64,000 bases of DNA from Pelagisphaera sp964404745 (GTDB lineage Bacteria; Verrucomicrobiota; Verrucomicrobiia; Opitutales; Opitutaceae), in the NCBI GenBank assembly GCA_964404745.1, contig CAYOLG010000026.1, positions 1-64,000 of the forward strand. The letters run 5' to 3'. The position numbers and the translations under genes were made by a program. The notes beneath the pieces were generated by a model that was given only the letters and a program-made list of their open reading frames with translations, had not been told where the DNA came from and searched no databases. Positions within the stretch are counted from its first letter, which is position 1. The number at the start of each line of letters is the position of its first letter. Of this stretch, positions 54,779-64,000 are shown piece after piece.

Positions 54779-56380
54779 ATGAAACTTGCCCAAATCATTC
54801 TGATAGGAGTTGTGTCAATCGCTCACAACCTCTACGCCAATCGGCCGGCGGATGAAGCAGCCAAGCAGCAAATTCTCTTTTTCGGCAATAGTTCCGAACC
54901 CCCGAGCCTCGACCCCCACATCAATTCATCCGTAAATGGGAGCCGCATCATCAACTGCTTGATGGAAGGTCTAATCGCCTACCATCGCGACGACGACAAT
55001 ATTCCTGAACCTGGTGTCGCCGAGTCATGGGAGCACGATGGCTCTTATCGCGTATGGACCTTCAACTTTCGCGAGGACGCTCGCTGGTCGAACGGCGATT
55101 CCGTAACCGCGAACGACTTTGTCTATTCCTACAATCGCATGTTGAATCCCGAGCTGGGAGCCAGGTACGCCCAGCTCTTGTACGCCATCAAAAACGCTCA
55201 AGCCTACAATGAATCTAAAGTTCCGTTTTCAGAAGTCGGCGTCCGCGCCATTGACGAGCATACTCTGGAAATCGAGCTAGAAGGCCCTACTCCTCACTTT
55301 CCCAATATGGTAAAGCACGCCTCCTGGTTTCCCGTTCATCCAGCCACGATAGAGGCAGCTGGCGGAATGGTGAAGCAAGACTCCAACTGGACTCGGGAAA
55401 ACTACATTGGCAATGGCGCCTTTACCCTGAAGGAATGGAGCATGAATAAGGTCATTATCGTGGAAAAGAATCCTTTGTATTGGGATGCGGCAACCGTTCG
55501 CCTGAAAGAAGTGCACTTTTTCCCCACCGAAAACGCGAATACCGACAATCAGAGGTTCGACGCCGGATCCAATCACTATGTCAACACAATCCCCAGCGAC
55601 CTGATCCCAACCTACATCGAAAAAGGCGAATCCAGCTTGCGGGTGGAGCCCTACCTCGGTACCTATTTCTATCGATTGAATACGCAGAAAGAACCTTTGA
55701 ACGACGTTCGCGTCAGACGCGCTCTGACACTCGCCATCAACCAGCGAGCAATTGTCAGGAGAATCACCAAGGGTGGACAGACCCCTGCCCATGGCTATAC
55801 GCCGCCAGGAATCTCTGGATACAAAGCTCCAGAACTCGTCAAATACAATCCAAGAGAAGCCAGAGACCTGCTCGCGGAAGCAGGATTTCCCGGAGGCGAA
55901 GGCTTTCCGAAACTCACCTTGATTTACAACACTTCCGAAGCCCATCGAGATATCGCCATCGCCATTCAGCAAATGTGGAAAAGCATTTTGGGGATCGACA
56001 TAGACTTGCGAAATCAGGAATGGAAGGTATTCTTAGATACAGTGCATCAAGGCGACTACGATATCGCTCGGGCAGGATGGATCGGGGACTATATGTATCC
56101 CGACACCTTCCTATTCATGTGGACAACGGGAAACGGCAACAATGAAACTGGATGGAGCAATGAGGAATACGACCAACTGATTTCCGCCTCTTACCTGGAG
56201 GCAGACGCGGAAAAGCGGCTCAAAATGCTCTATGATGCAGAGACGATTTTACTCGAGGAGATGCCTATCGCCCCGATCTATTTCTATACTCGAAATTACC
56301 GATTGGATACGCGAGTCAGAGGATGGAATCCCAAGCTCCTCGACAATCATCCATTCAAGCACGTCTATTTCGAAAATTGA
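54779..56380 (+). CDS. Oligopeptide ABC transporter substrate-binding protein (OppA-like)
   Basis: Periplasmic solute-binding protein of the SBP_bac_5 family, 533 residues. Signal peptide at about 1-21 (MKLAQIILIGVVSIAHNLYAN). SSEPPSLDPHINSS, GVAESWEHDG, WSNGDSVTANDFVYSYNRML and the C-terminal PIAPIYFYTRNYRLD fit the OppA/MppA peptide-binding branch. There is no clear lipobox Cys near the cleavage site. It heads an operon with two permease genes. The binding target is inferred as peptides; some members bind other compounds. Confidence 0.9.
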   Translation: MKLAQIILIGVVSIAHNLYANRPADEAAKQQILFFGNSSEPPSLDPHINSSVNGSRIINCLMEGLIAYHRDDDNIPEPGVAESWEHDGSYRVWTFNFREDARWSNGDSVTANDFVYSYNRMLNPELGARYAQLLYAIKNAQAYNESKVPFSEVGVRAIDEHTLEIELEGPTPHFPNMVKHASWFPVHPATIEAAGGMVKQDSNWTRENYIGNGAFTLKEWSMNKVIIVEKNPLYWDAATVRLKEVHFFPTENANTDNQRFDAGSNHYVNTIPSDLIPTYIEKGESSLRVEPYLGTYFYRLNTQKEPLNDVRVRRALTLAINQRAIVRRITKGGQTPAHGYTPPGISGYKAPELVKYNPREARDLLAEAGFPGGEGFPKLTLIYNTSEAHRDIAIAIQQMWKSILGIDIDLRNQEWKVFLDTVHQGDYDIARAGWIGDYMYPDTFLFMWTTGNGNNETGWSNEEYDQLISASYLEADAEKRLKMLYDAETILLEEMPIAPIYFYTRNYRLDTRVRGWNPKLLDNHPFKHVYFEN

Positions 56381-56446
56381 CAGGCTGGGCCGTTTCCCCC
56401 GTACATTCGCTGATACCATCGTAAAACAGCAACAACGAACTAGCCC

Positions 56447-57364
56447 TTGATCCGCTTTCTACTCATTCGCCTGCTTCAATCGATACCAGTCTTGCTGGCG
56501 ATTTACACCATCACCTTCGTGATGATAAAGGCGACTCCCGGAAGCCCATTCGACGATGAGCGAAAAGTTCCTCCCGCGGTCTTGGAAAAGCAGATGGAGT
56601 ATTATGGCTATGGCGACTCCCTCCTAAGCCAATATTGGAATCTGCTCTACCGCCACATCACCTTTGACTTCCCACCCATCGCTAGCGTTCCCGGGCTGAC
56701 CTCTGGCGATATCATCAAAGAGCACTTTGGCACTTCGATTGAACTCGGCTTGCTTGGCATGGCAGTCGCTCTCCTGATTGGGATCCCCGCCGGGATTTTG
56801 GCCTCATGGAGAAAGAATTCGGCTTTCGACTATGTCCCTATGAGCCTGTCTATGACAGGCATTTGTCTGCCAACGTTCGTCATCGGACCCATTCTCGCCC
56901 TCGTCTTCGCTCTTCGTCTAGAATGGACTCCAGTCTCCGGCTGGTTCGGCTGGGAATATCGCATTCTTCCCGCTATCACGCTCGGGCTATTTTACGCAGC
57001 CTATATTGCCCGAATGACTAGGGGCGGTATGCTGGAAGTGCTGGGCTTGGACTATATCCGAACCGCTCGGGCCAAAGGCCTTTCCAATGCAGCGGTAATC
57101 TTCAAACACGCTCTTCGTGGAGGCATCATGCCTGTCGTTTCTTTTCTCGGCCCCGCTATAGCTGGGGTCATTAGCGGATCGTTCGTCGTGGAAACGATTT
57201 TCCAAGTGCCCGGACTGGGGCGGCACTTCGTGCAAGCCGCCCTCAACCGCGACCATTCGCTAATCGTAACAACCGTATTCTTTTATGCGATACTCATTAT
57301 TGTGGCCAATATAATCGTTGATATCGTGCAGATCTACTTGAATCCGAAGCTTCGTTACGACTGA
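56447..57364 (+). CDS. ABC transporter permease (OppB-like)
   Basis: Inner-membrane permease, 305 residues with about six helices. It starts at a TTG (56447), giving MIRFLLIRLLQSIPVLLAIYTITF, the standard OppB beginning; no ATG fits better. The EAA loop that docks the ATPase is present as DYIRTARAKGLSNAAVIFKHALRG. SFVVETIFQVPGLGRHFVQAA is also typical. Stop and start overlap with the next permease by one base. No ATPase gene (OppD/OppF) is adjacent. Confidence 0.92.
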   Translation: MIRFLLIRLLQSIPVLLAIYTITFVMIKATPGSPFDDERKVPPAVLEKQMEYYGYGDSLLSQYWNLLYRHITFDFPPIASVPGLTSGDIIKEHFGTSIELGLLGMAVALLIGIPAGILASWRKNSAFDYVPMSLSMTGICLPTFVIGPILALVFALRLEWTPVSGWFGWEYRILPAITLGLFYAAYIARMTRGGMLEVLGLDYIRTARAKGLSNAAVIFKHALRGGIMPVVSFLGPAIAGVISGSFVVETIFQVPGLGRHFVQAALNRDHSLIVTTVFFYAILIIVANIIVDIVQIYLNPKLRYD

Positions 57365-58455
57365 TGCCGCAGATTCGACTTAGTCCCGATGAAACGGAGC
57401 TTCCTTCTCCCCATCGGCTGGTAGAACCCAGATCCTTAACCAACGACGCTTGGCTACGGCTTCGGAGGAACCGTCTAGCCATGTTTGGGCTTATCTTTTT
57501 CGCCGGCATCACGGTATTATCTTTTCTTGGTCCACTGCTGTATCAGCACAGCCCGGAAAGCATATCGCTCTCTCTCGGTAGCCAGCCTCCGTTCACCCGC
57601 GTGCAGTTGATCGAAGTTCGTTTCGACGAGGAGAAACCCACCCCTGACGAGGTCATCACTACCGATGAATTTATCGATATTTACGCCGAAGATCCTGAAA
57701 CTGATCTAGCCAAACTTAATAGCAAAGCGCAGACCGTTGTTATTGGAATCTATTTCAAACGCCTCGACCGTTTCCATATTTTGGGTACGGATACAAAGGG
57801 ACGCGATCTATTAGCCCGCATCATGCAAGGCGGACGGATTTCTCTCGGAGTGGGATTCGTCGCTACGATTGTCGCCCTGCTTATAGGCGTGACCTACGGA
57901 TCCGTATCCGGCTATATCGGCGGAAAGGTCGACGCTTTCATGATGCGACTCGTGGACATCCTTTACGCCTTGCCGTTTCTCATCTTCGTGATCCTGCTCA
58001 TGGTAGCTTTCCAGAATTTCGAACACCAATTAATCTTGATTTTCATCGCTATAGGGGCGGTCGAGTGGCTGACGATGGCCCGCATCGTGCGCGGACAGGT
58101 GAACAGCATAAAGGGAATGGAATTCGTCGAGGCGGCTCGAGCCAACGGAGTATCCACCGCATCCATTATCATCCGCCATCTAGCGCCTAACATCCTCGGT
58201 CCGGTAATTGTCTACGCAACTCTCCTAGTTCCCGCCGTCATGCTGTTGGAGTCAACGCTTTCATTCCTCGGGCTGGGAGTGCAGGAGCCTAGCGCGTCTT
58301 GGGGCACTCTCATTAAGGATGGCGCAGACCGAATGGCTTCCTATCCCTGGCTGCTCGTAGTGCCTTCATTGTTTTTCTCCCTGACTCTTTTCGCTATGAA
58401 TTTTCTTGGCGACGGTCTGCGGGATGCCCTGGATGTTAAGTCGTCGAAAGACTGA
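57364..58455 (+). CDS. ABC transporter permease (OppC-like)
   Basis: Second permease, 363 residues, longer than usual because of a soluble loop of about 90 residues (SLGSQPPFTRVQLIE to FHILGTDTKGRD) between helix one and the core; in several Opp systems this periplasmic loop is extended. The EAA loop is EFVEAARANGVSTASIIIRHLAPN. STLSFLGLGVQEPSASWG and DGLRDALDVK are typical ends. Begins in the stop codon of oppB. The following gene is an exporter-type ABC protein, not the OppD/F ATPases. Confidence 0.92.
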   Translation: MPQIRLSPDETELPSPHRLVEPRSLTNDAWLRLRRNRLAMFGLIFFAGITVLSFLGPLLYQHSPESISLSLGSQPPFTRVQLIEVRFDEEKPTPDEVITTDEFIDIYAEDPETDLAKLNSKAQTVVIGIYFKRLDRFHILGTDTKGRDLLARIMQGGRISLGVGFVATIVALLIGVTYGSVSGYIGGKVDAFMMRLVDILYALPFLIFVILLMVAFQNFEHQLILIFIAIGAVEWLTMARIVRGQVNSIKGMEFVEAARANGVSTASIIIRHLAPNILGPVIVYATLLVPAVMLLESTLSFLGLGVQEPSASWGTLIKDGADRMASYPWLLVVPSLFFSLTLFAMNFLGDGLRDALDVKSSKD

Positions 58456-58489
58456 CGCTCATCAGAGTCCCTTCCGAATCAAGCTGCCT

Positions 58490-60223
58490 ATGCTAAAAGA
58501 TTTGAAGCTATTTTTGGAGCTGCTCCACCCTTACCGGCATCGCGTTCGACTAGCCCTCGTGATTGGGGGTATCGCCGGAATGTGTACGGGCGCCGGTATA
58601 ACCTTTGGGGCCGAGAAGCTTTTTGGCATCGTACTCAACGGTTCCCGGACCATGCCGACGAGCTCAGTGATCATTATCGCCAGCATTTTTCCTATTCTTT
58701 TTCTAGTTATCGGCATTTGCACCTTTCTTAGCACCTACCATCTAAACCATGCAGGTCTGAGTGTCATTCGCGACTTGCGAGCTCTTTTGTTCTCCCATAT
58801 CCAACGACTGCCCCTTGCGTTTTTCCAAACTAGGAAGACTGGCGATCTGATTGCTCGACTGACAGCCGACACGCAAGCCATGCAATATGCCCTCACAATA
58901 ACGGGGCGCGATCTAGCCATCGCTCCCTTGACCTTTCTTGGCGCCGTTTGCATGCTCGCCTACAAAGGATGGGAACACGACGGGGTCATCTACATCTACT
59001 GCAGTATTGCTCTGCTGCCTCTGGTCATTGTCCCAGTCAGGAAGCTCACCCATAAGCTGGGGCAAAAGGCCAAAGCGCAGCAAGAGGAATTGGCCACAGT
59101 CACCAACGACCTTTCCCAGAATATCGGAGCCGCGAAAGAAGTGCGGGCTTTCAATCTGCAAGACCGGGAGAACGATCGATTCGCTACCAGACTATCCGAG
59201 CTGTTTCGCTCGCAAATGAAAGTCGTCAAATACACATTCTCCCTCTCCCCCGTCGTGGAGATCATCTCCTCGGTCGGACTGGCATCGGCCTTCGTTATCG
59301 GCTACTACAAAGGGGTAACCGGGGAGGTATTCATCGCCATATTCGCCGCCCTCTACTTCAGTTACGCGCCCATTAAGCGAATTAGCTATCTAGCTGGAGA
59401 ACTAAAAAAAGGAACTGAATCCTTAAAGCGGATACGCGAAATCCTGGCGGAATCGATAGGAATCGAAGAACCTGGCAATCCAGCCGATTTCAAGGATCCT
59501 AAAGGCGAGATCGTATTCAGCGAAGTTTCATTTGCTTATGGAGACACGCCCGCTCTTTCCGCAGCATCAACGAAAATCGATCCTGGATGCGTTTGCGCCT
59601 TAGTCGGGCCTAGCGGAGCTGGCAAAAGCACTTTCGCCAATCTCGTTCCTCGATTCTACGATGTTAGCTCGGGAAGCATTCTACTAGATGGACTAGATAT
59701 CCGCAATATCAATACTAACCAGCTGCGCGAAAACATAGCCATAGTCTCGCAAGATCCCGTGCTCTTCGATGATTCCATCATGGAAAACATTCGCCTCGGC
59801 CGCCAATCGGCGACCGACGATGAAGTTAGGCGAGCCGCCAAACAAGCGTTCGCTCACGATTTTATCGAACTTCAAGATAATGGATACGAAACAATCGTTG
59901 GCGAACGCGGGACCAGGCTATCAGGCGGACAAAAGCAGCGCATCGCCATCGCCCGGGCCTTTCTTCGCGATGCTCCCATACTGATTCTGGATGAAGCCAC
60001 TTCGGCTCTAGACTCCGAGAGCGAAGGCAAGATTCAGCAAGCCCTGGAAGAACTCGTCGCAGGCAAAACCGTTCTCATGATTGCCCACCGATTCAGTTCC
60101 CTCAGGATCGCCTCCAAAATTCTTGTCTTCGAGGATGGCCATATAATCGACGAAGGGAGCCATGCCGATCTCTACGATCGATGTTCGCTCTACAAGAGTC
60201 TCTACGATCAGCAGTCAGGCTGA
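58490..60223 (+). CDS. ABC exporter, MsbA/LmrA-like half transporter
   Basis: 577 residues from the ATG at 58490 (MLKDLKLFLELLHPYRHR), 35 bases after oppC; an earlier in-frame ATG lies inside oppC. Six-helix exporter domain at about 1-310, then a nucleotide-binding domain: Walker A GPSGAGKST, Q-loop IVSQDPVLFD, signature LSGGQKQRIAIARA, Walker B LILDEATSALD and switch His in MIAHRFSS. Such proteins flip lipid A or export other amphiphiles. Co-directional with the Opp genes but probably not their energy source, because importer permeases need importer-type ATPases. Convergent with the glycosyltransferase. Confidence 0.9.
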   Translation: MLKDLKLFLELLHPYRHRVRLALVIGGIAGMCTGAGITFGAEKLFGIVLNGSRTMPTSSVIIIASIFPILFLVIGICTFLSTYHLNHAGLSVIRDLRALLFSHIQRLPLAFFQTRKTGDLIARLTADTQAMQYALTITGRDLAIAPLTFLGAVCMLAYKGWEHDGVIYIYCSIALLPLVIVPVRKLTHKLGQKAKAQQEELATVTNDLSQNIGAAKEVRAFNLQDRENDRFATRLSELFRSQMKVVKYTFSLSPVVEIISSVGLASAFVIGYYKGVTGEVFIAIFAALYFSYAPIKRISYLAGELKKGTESLKRIREILAESIGIEEPGNPADFKDPKGEIVFSEVSFAYGDTPALSAASTKIDPGCVCALVGPSGAGKSTFANLVPRFYDVSSGSILLDGLDIRNINTNQLRENIAIVSQDPVLFDDSIMENIRLGRQSATDDEVRRAAKQAFAHDFIELQDNGYETIVGERGTRLSGGQKQRIAIARAFLRDAPILILDEATSALDSESEGKIQQALEELVAGKTVLMIAHRFSSLRIASKILVFEDGHIIDEGSHADLYDRCSLYKSLYDQQSG

Positions 60224-60271
60224 AAAGACTCTATACCGCCTTTAACAAAGAATGGTCGGAGCCCGTAGTCT

Positions 60272-61345
60272 CTAGGGCCTTCTCGATATTTCGTTGTAAG
60301 CCTTCACCAAGTCATCCGCTTCTCTTTGAATCGTGAATGCCGACTCGATACGCTCTCGGGCCGATCGACCCATGGCTTCGAGTTGATCCGGATCTTTGGC
60401 CATTTCTAAAAAGCGGTCTCGGATATCGTTCGCACTACCGCAGTCCACTAAATAACCATCTTTTCCGTCTCTAACTACCAATTCGAATCCTCCTGTTCGG
60501 CTGGCTATAACCGGGGCCCCGGAACTCATGGCTTCCAGGCAAGTCAACCCGAAGCCCTCTACTCGAGAAACGGATGCGACAATCGACATCGCTCCGTAAA
60601 GCGAAGGCAATTCGCTAAATTCAACTTCCCCCAGCCATACGAAACGCTCTGACAAGCCCGCCTTCTCGATTCGTCTCTTCAACGACTGTACGAACGGCTC
60701 ATGCTTGGGCGTCGTTTTCCCGACTATCACAGCGGTGAACTCCTGATGGCGGGGCAATGCCTCAATCATCGCCTCGACAAACAGATCCACACCTTTCTGA
60801 GGGCGCACTCGGCCGAAGATTCCAATGCCTCTAGTTCCTGGCAACGCTAGTTGCTCCCAGGATTTCCTTTTGTCTTCAACGGTAGGATACGCTTCAATGT
60901 CAATCCCATGAGGAATAATGTAATCCGCAGGCCGATCCAAAAAACTTCCAGCCCGGTCAGAGGTGGTAATGATGGCATCCATACGATGATAAAGGAAGCG
61001 AGTGTATCCGCTATGCTTTCGTTGAGCCGTCGATGTAAAGACTAGTTTCAATTCCCTTCTGAATAGCTTCTTCAAGACCAAGCCCCAAAGCATCTCGATA
61101 TTTCGACGGGCATGATATACTCGCATAGAGCCATCTTCTAGCGATTCTTGGGTAATTCTCAGCAGTTCGCGAAAACGAACAACTGGAAGGTCGCCATCTA
61201 CGAATGCGCTTCCCCAGATAACGAGTGGAATCGCTTTCATCTGATGGGGCAAGGTTTGCAGCATGGTGGATGTCACCCCAGAGAATCGCCGTCCCAAATT
61301 GGGGAGAATCAATCTAGGCAGTGGCTGTCCCTCAGTCTTCTGCAT
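60272..61345 (-). CDS. Glycosyltransferase family 4
   Basis: GT-B glycosyltransferase, 357 residues. C-terminal donor-binding region: GIFGRVRPQKGVDLFVEAM, VASVSRVEGFGLTCLEAMSSGAPVIAS with the E-x7-E motif, then ARERIESAFT. The N-terminal part LPNLGRRFSGVTSTMLQTL resembles the LpcC-like mannosyltransferases of lipopolysaccharide core synthesis. A retaining transferase acting on cell-surface glycan is likely; its sugar is not assigned. It converges with the MsbA-like exporter, which would fit a surface-lipid context. The REP-like half at 61492 lies upstream. Confidence 0.9.
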   Translation of the reverse strand: MQKTEGQPLPRLILPNLGRRFSGVTSTMLQTLPHQMKAIPLVIWGSAFVDGDLPVVRFRELLRITQESLEDGSMRVYHARRNIEMLWGLVLKKLFRRELKLVFTSTAQRKHSGYTRFLYHRMDAIITTSDRAGSFLDRPADYIIPHGIDIEAYPTVEDKRKSWEQLALPGTRGIGIFGRVRPQKGVDLFVEAMIEALPRHQEFTAVIVGKTTPKHEPFVQSLKRRIEKAGLSERFVWLGEVEFSELPSLYGAMSIVASVSRVEGFGLTCLEAMSSGAPVIASRTGGFELVVRDGKDGYLVDCGSANDIRDRFLEMAKDPDQLEAMGRSARERIESAFTIQREADDLVKAYNEISRRP

Positions 61346-61491
61346 CAGTCAATAGGGGAAGTATCAGTAGGATTTCCTCCGCGGCAAGTCACCTTTAGCA
61401 AAGCCTCGAATACAGTCAGGTTTATGCTATTGTCCACAATAGCTAACCAAACTATTTGCATTCAGATTCAAGCGGCGGAAGAAGCTCGATG

Positions 61492-61518
61492 GTAGGGCTG
61501 CTCATCCTTAAGCAGCGG
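61492..61518. repeat. Single REP-like half (GTAGGGCTGCT)
   Basis: GTAG at 61492-61495 followed by GCTGCT/AGCAGC around CATCCTTA. No second inverted half nearby. Same stem family as the dhaK-dhaL inverted repeat. The remaining 61346-61656 shows no gene. Confidence 0.55.
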
Positions 61519-61656
61519 AACGAAACTATACCATCTTGACAACTCCATGATTTTCAATAAGCTAACGACTTGCTGCTATTTTGGGACAAACAGCCTTACC
61601 AGGCAAAAAGTGTTGTTCACGTCGAACATCGCTTTACGTTTCAGCCGTCCGATACA

Positions 61657-62652
61657 TCAAACCATGATGTCATGCGCCACGCGTCCATGCACATCGGTAA
61701 GCCGGAAGTCGCGGCCCGCATAGCGATAAGTCAATTCCTCGTAGTTGACGCCCAGCAAATGCAAGATCGTGGCATGGAAATCGTGTACATGTACTGGATT
61801 CTCCTCCACCAGCATGCCCAGTTCGTCGCTGGAGCCATAGCCTCGATTCTTTGGAAATATCAAAAGTATCCATGGCCGCCTTTTGCATATTTTTAGCGGT
61901 TTCCATGAACTTAATTTGAGCCTCGAACTAGGGGCTATTGTCGAGCTTCTCCTTGTGCCAGACGTTGAGTTGCTGGGCGAGATCAACCTGCTTTCGCTGC
62001 TGGGCATCCCTCAATTTCGGGTTCTTGATATTGGCAAGCAGCTTTTCCACTCGCATATCCTCGTTGATCACGCTGGTGGCATGGTATTCGGCGGGAGAGA
62101 AACCATTGCTCCAAAGCGCGGGGCCTACCACGATCTTGTTGCTTGGCCTGAGAACGACATATCCAGGTGGGTTCTCGTTCGCAGAACCCAAAACGTAGAG
62201 AAGCCAGGAGCCTATCGATGGCCGCGTCGGCTGAATATAACCCGAGTGCGTTTGCAGCAAAGCCGGTTCGTGATTGGGAATATCCGTTTGCATGGACCTG
62301 ATAATGCAGCAATCGTCGATTACTTTCGCCAAGTGCGGCAGGATTTCGGGTACTTCGATCCCACTATTGCCGTGTCTGGAAAATTTGAAAGGCGAGGGCA
62401 TAAATACGCCCGCTTTATCCTCTCTATACAAATCGCCGGAGGGGTTTGGCCCTGATACTTAAATAACGCCGGCTTGGGATCGAAGGTGTCGATATGCGAG
62501 GGTCCCCCATTCAGGAAGAGGAATATCACGCGTTTGGCTCTGGGGACAATCGGCGGCGTTCGACCAAGCGAGGATTTCGCGAAGGACTTGCCAACCCCTG
62601 GCATCGAAGCCAAGCCAACCATGCCCATTCCGGTGCCCATTCGCCGAGGCAT
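61657..62652 (-). pseudogene. Decayed DUF1501 gene
   Basis: Recognisable DUF1501 protein in pieces. N-terminal MPRRMGTGMGMVGLASMPG and RVIFLFLNGGPSHIDTFDPKPA read to about 62440; then a one-base loss in a short G-run (CCGGCGATT where relatives suggest GGG) shifts to the frame with YREDKAGVF, GIEVPEILPHLAKVIDD and LRPSNKIVVGPALW. A TAG at 61928-61930 (probably CAG before) interrupts this frame, which continues as FEAQIKFMETAKNMQKAAMDTFDISKES. It then joins in another frame to YGSSDELGMLVEENPVHVHDF...GRDFRLTDVHG, skipping the middle (about 190 residues). The start codon region also looks damaged. Not expected to give a working protein. Confidence 0.85.
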
Positions 62653-62727
62653 CTCTCGGCGCGTGTAGATTAGCGATCAGAGATCAGGGTACGCCATTGA
62701 CAATTTCGATTATCGTTTCTTGTAGGT

Positions 62728-64000
62728 TTAATCCAAATACATTAGCTCATTCGTAAGCGTAAGAGCTTGAGCGTAATCACCCCACTTTGATTCGCTGACC
62801 TCCGGCGAATCACCCAGATAGTCGAGAGCAAGGTCAACCTCTCTAGATTCTGCCGGTCGGCCGTAAAGTAACGCATATGTCCGCTGCACGCGGTTCTCTT
62901 GCGAACGATGCCCTTCAGGCAAGAGTCGTTCCGCTAGAGCTTGGGACCTTTGCCTCATGAACGGACTGTTCAAAACAAAAAGCTTTTGCATCGGCGTACT
63001 TGTTTCCGCCCGTTTTCCACTATGGACGTTTGGATCCGGGTAGTCAAAGAGAGCCAAGTAGCTATCCAATTGTTTTCGGCTAACGCGCCCGAGGACCGGT
63101 CTACGCCGATTTTCTGGACCGCTCAATTCCAGCGACAGTCCATCGCCTGGCTCCAGCTCCTCACTCGCGAATAATAGCGTGTCCCGCAGCATCTCCACGG
63201 TTAGCCGGTTTCGATTCATTCGGCCCAGCGACCGGTTCTCTGAATCGACAATTCTCCGAGCCAATTCCTGACTACCACTATCTCCAGACTCGAATCGATA
63301 GTCATCATCGCCGCTCAAAATTTGCAGAAAGCCCCGCGCAACCTGAGGACCTTTGCTTTCAACATCGCCTCTCAAAAATACATGGAGGTTTTGCGCGTCC
63401 CCATCCTCACGATATGTTGAGCATGCGGGCTAATCGTTTTGTCGTCCTGCTTTCTATCCTCCGACTCATCACCCGCGATCGCCGAGTTCATTAGCTCGCC
63501 CATCGAATCTGGGACTTTATTGATCATCTTCGTACTCGCAAAAACACCCGCGAGCGAATAATATTCCTCGGTAGGAATCAGATCGTATTTGTGATCGTGA
63601 CAACGGGCGCAGGCAACCGTCAGTCCCAGAAACGTTCTGATCGCGGTGTCGACACGATCTTCCCACTCGTCTGCCTGTACGTCTAGGAGTTTCCGATTGT
63701 AATACTTTGGCCCCAGTCCGATGAATCCCAATGCCGGCAAATCATCAACCTACGGATTGTCCACCTTATCCGCTGCCAGCTGTAACTCGACGAAGCGATC
63801 GTAAGGCATATCTCGATTAAGGGCATCGATAAGCCACTTTCGGTAGCGGTGGGCATTGGGATAAAAACACTGGACATTGTTTCCTACTTGATGGGCTTGA
63901 TCCTCGGCGTATCGCGCGGCGTTCATCCAAAGGCTCGCAAATCTTTCGCCGTAAGCCGGTGAATCGATCAATCGATCTACCAACATCTCGTATGCGTTCG
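62728..64000 (-). pseudogene. Decayed DUF1549/DUF1553 gene, 5' part outside window
   Basis: Partner of the preceding pseudogene, entering from the window end. DUF1549 part SPAYGERFASLWMNAARYAEDQAHQ runs to KVDNP, then an in-frame TAG at 63750-63752, then VDDLPALGFIGLGPKYYNR, TVACARCHDHKYD (CxxCH) and on to TSMYF. There the frame is lost at a five-T run (63373-63377 on the plus strand as five A); one more T would restore LRGDVESKGPQVARGFLQIL. The DUF1553 part continues to the stop at 62728 (TNELMYLD). One nonsense and one frameshift mutation in about 1.27 kb. Confidence 0.85.

Overview
The window looks like a scaffold from a marine or host-associated member of the Verrucomicrobiota, most likely Opitutales/Puniceicoccales-like. 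This is inferred from gene content: five sulfatases, DUF1501 and DUF1549/DUF1553 proteins, a DUF1080 protein, secreted Gfo/Idh/MocA oxidoreductases, and a Gre factor with a very long N-terminal extension. No rRNA, tRNA, phage, transposase or CRISPR array was seen. Three runs of exactly 100 N (1123-1222, 3510-3609, 10538-10637) are assembly placeholders. Two lie inside genes, and the reading frame shows that at least one does not have the true missing length.

Layout. 1-19.5 kb is a carbohydrate/sulfate-ester catabolic region: sulfatases (1-1029, 5315-6778, 18013-19458), a FAD oxidoreductase, a DUF1080 protein, a Gfo/Idh/MocA enzyme, D-galactonate dehydratase (dgoD), an MFS symporter, an aldo/keto reductase, a luciferase-like flavin monooxygenase, an intact DUF1549/DUF1553 plus DUF1501 pair, and a regulator that joins an IclR-type effector domain to an AraC helix-turn-helix. 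19.8-23.7 kb is a complete glcDEF glycolate/lactate oxidase operon. 24-27.9 kb is purL. 28.2-32.7 kb holds another Gfo/Idh/MocA enzyme and two tandem sulfatases.

33-41.9 kb is the most interesting metabolic block, all on the + strand: two TIM-barrel sugar isomerase/epimerases, a PAS-AraC regulator, a fusion of a degenerate class II aldolase domain to a short-chain dehydrogenase, dhaK, dhaL and an LsrF-type class I aldolase. It ends at a clear terminator. I infer a sugar pathway in which DhaKL phosphorylates a keto-sugar and the LsrF-like enzyme cleaves it, releasing a dihydroxyacetone-type product. The substrate is unknown.

42-61.3 kb is largely housekeeping: a membrane protein, an MFS exporter, an RsmB-type rRNA methyltransferase, the long Gre factor, an ArsR-methyltransferase fusion, ptsI with ispE on the minus strand, a pyrF-methyltransferase-ispD-ispF cluster on the plus strand, an Opp-type substrate-binding protein with two permeases, an MsbA-like ABC exporter and a GT4 glycosyltransferase. 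61.6-64 kb carries a second DUF1501 plus DUF1549/DUF1553 pair that is decaying through several nonsense and frameshift mutations and an internal deletion.

Throughout the accessory part, intergenic spaces hold REP-like elements: a GTAG (or GCAG) head, a short hairpin, then usually an inverted second copy ending in CTAC. About a dozen were found. Their stem sequences differ completely between loci while the head and inverted-pair architecture stay the same. A perfect 40-bp palindrome lies between glcF and purL, and a 28-bp perfect inverted repeat separates dhaK from dhaL.
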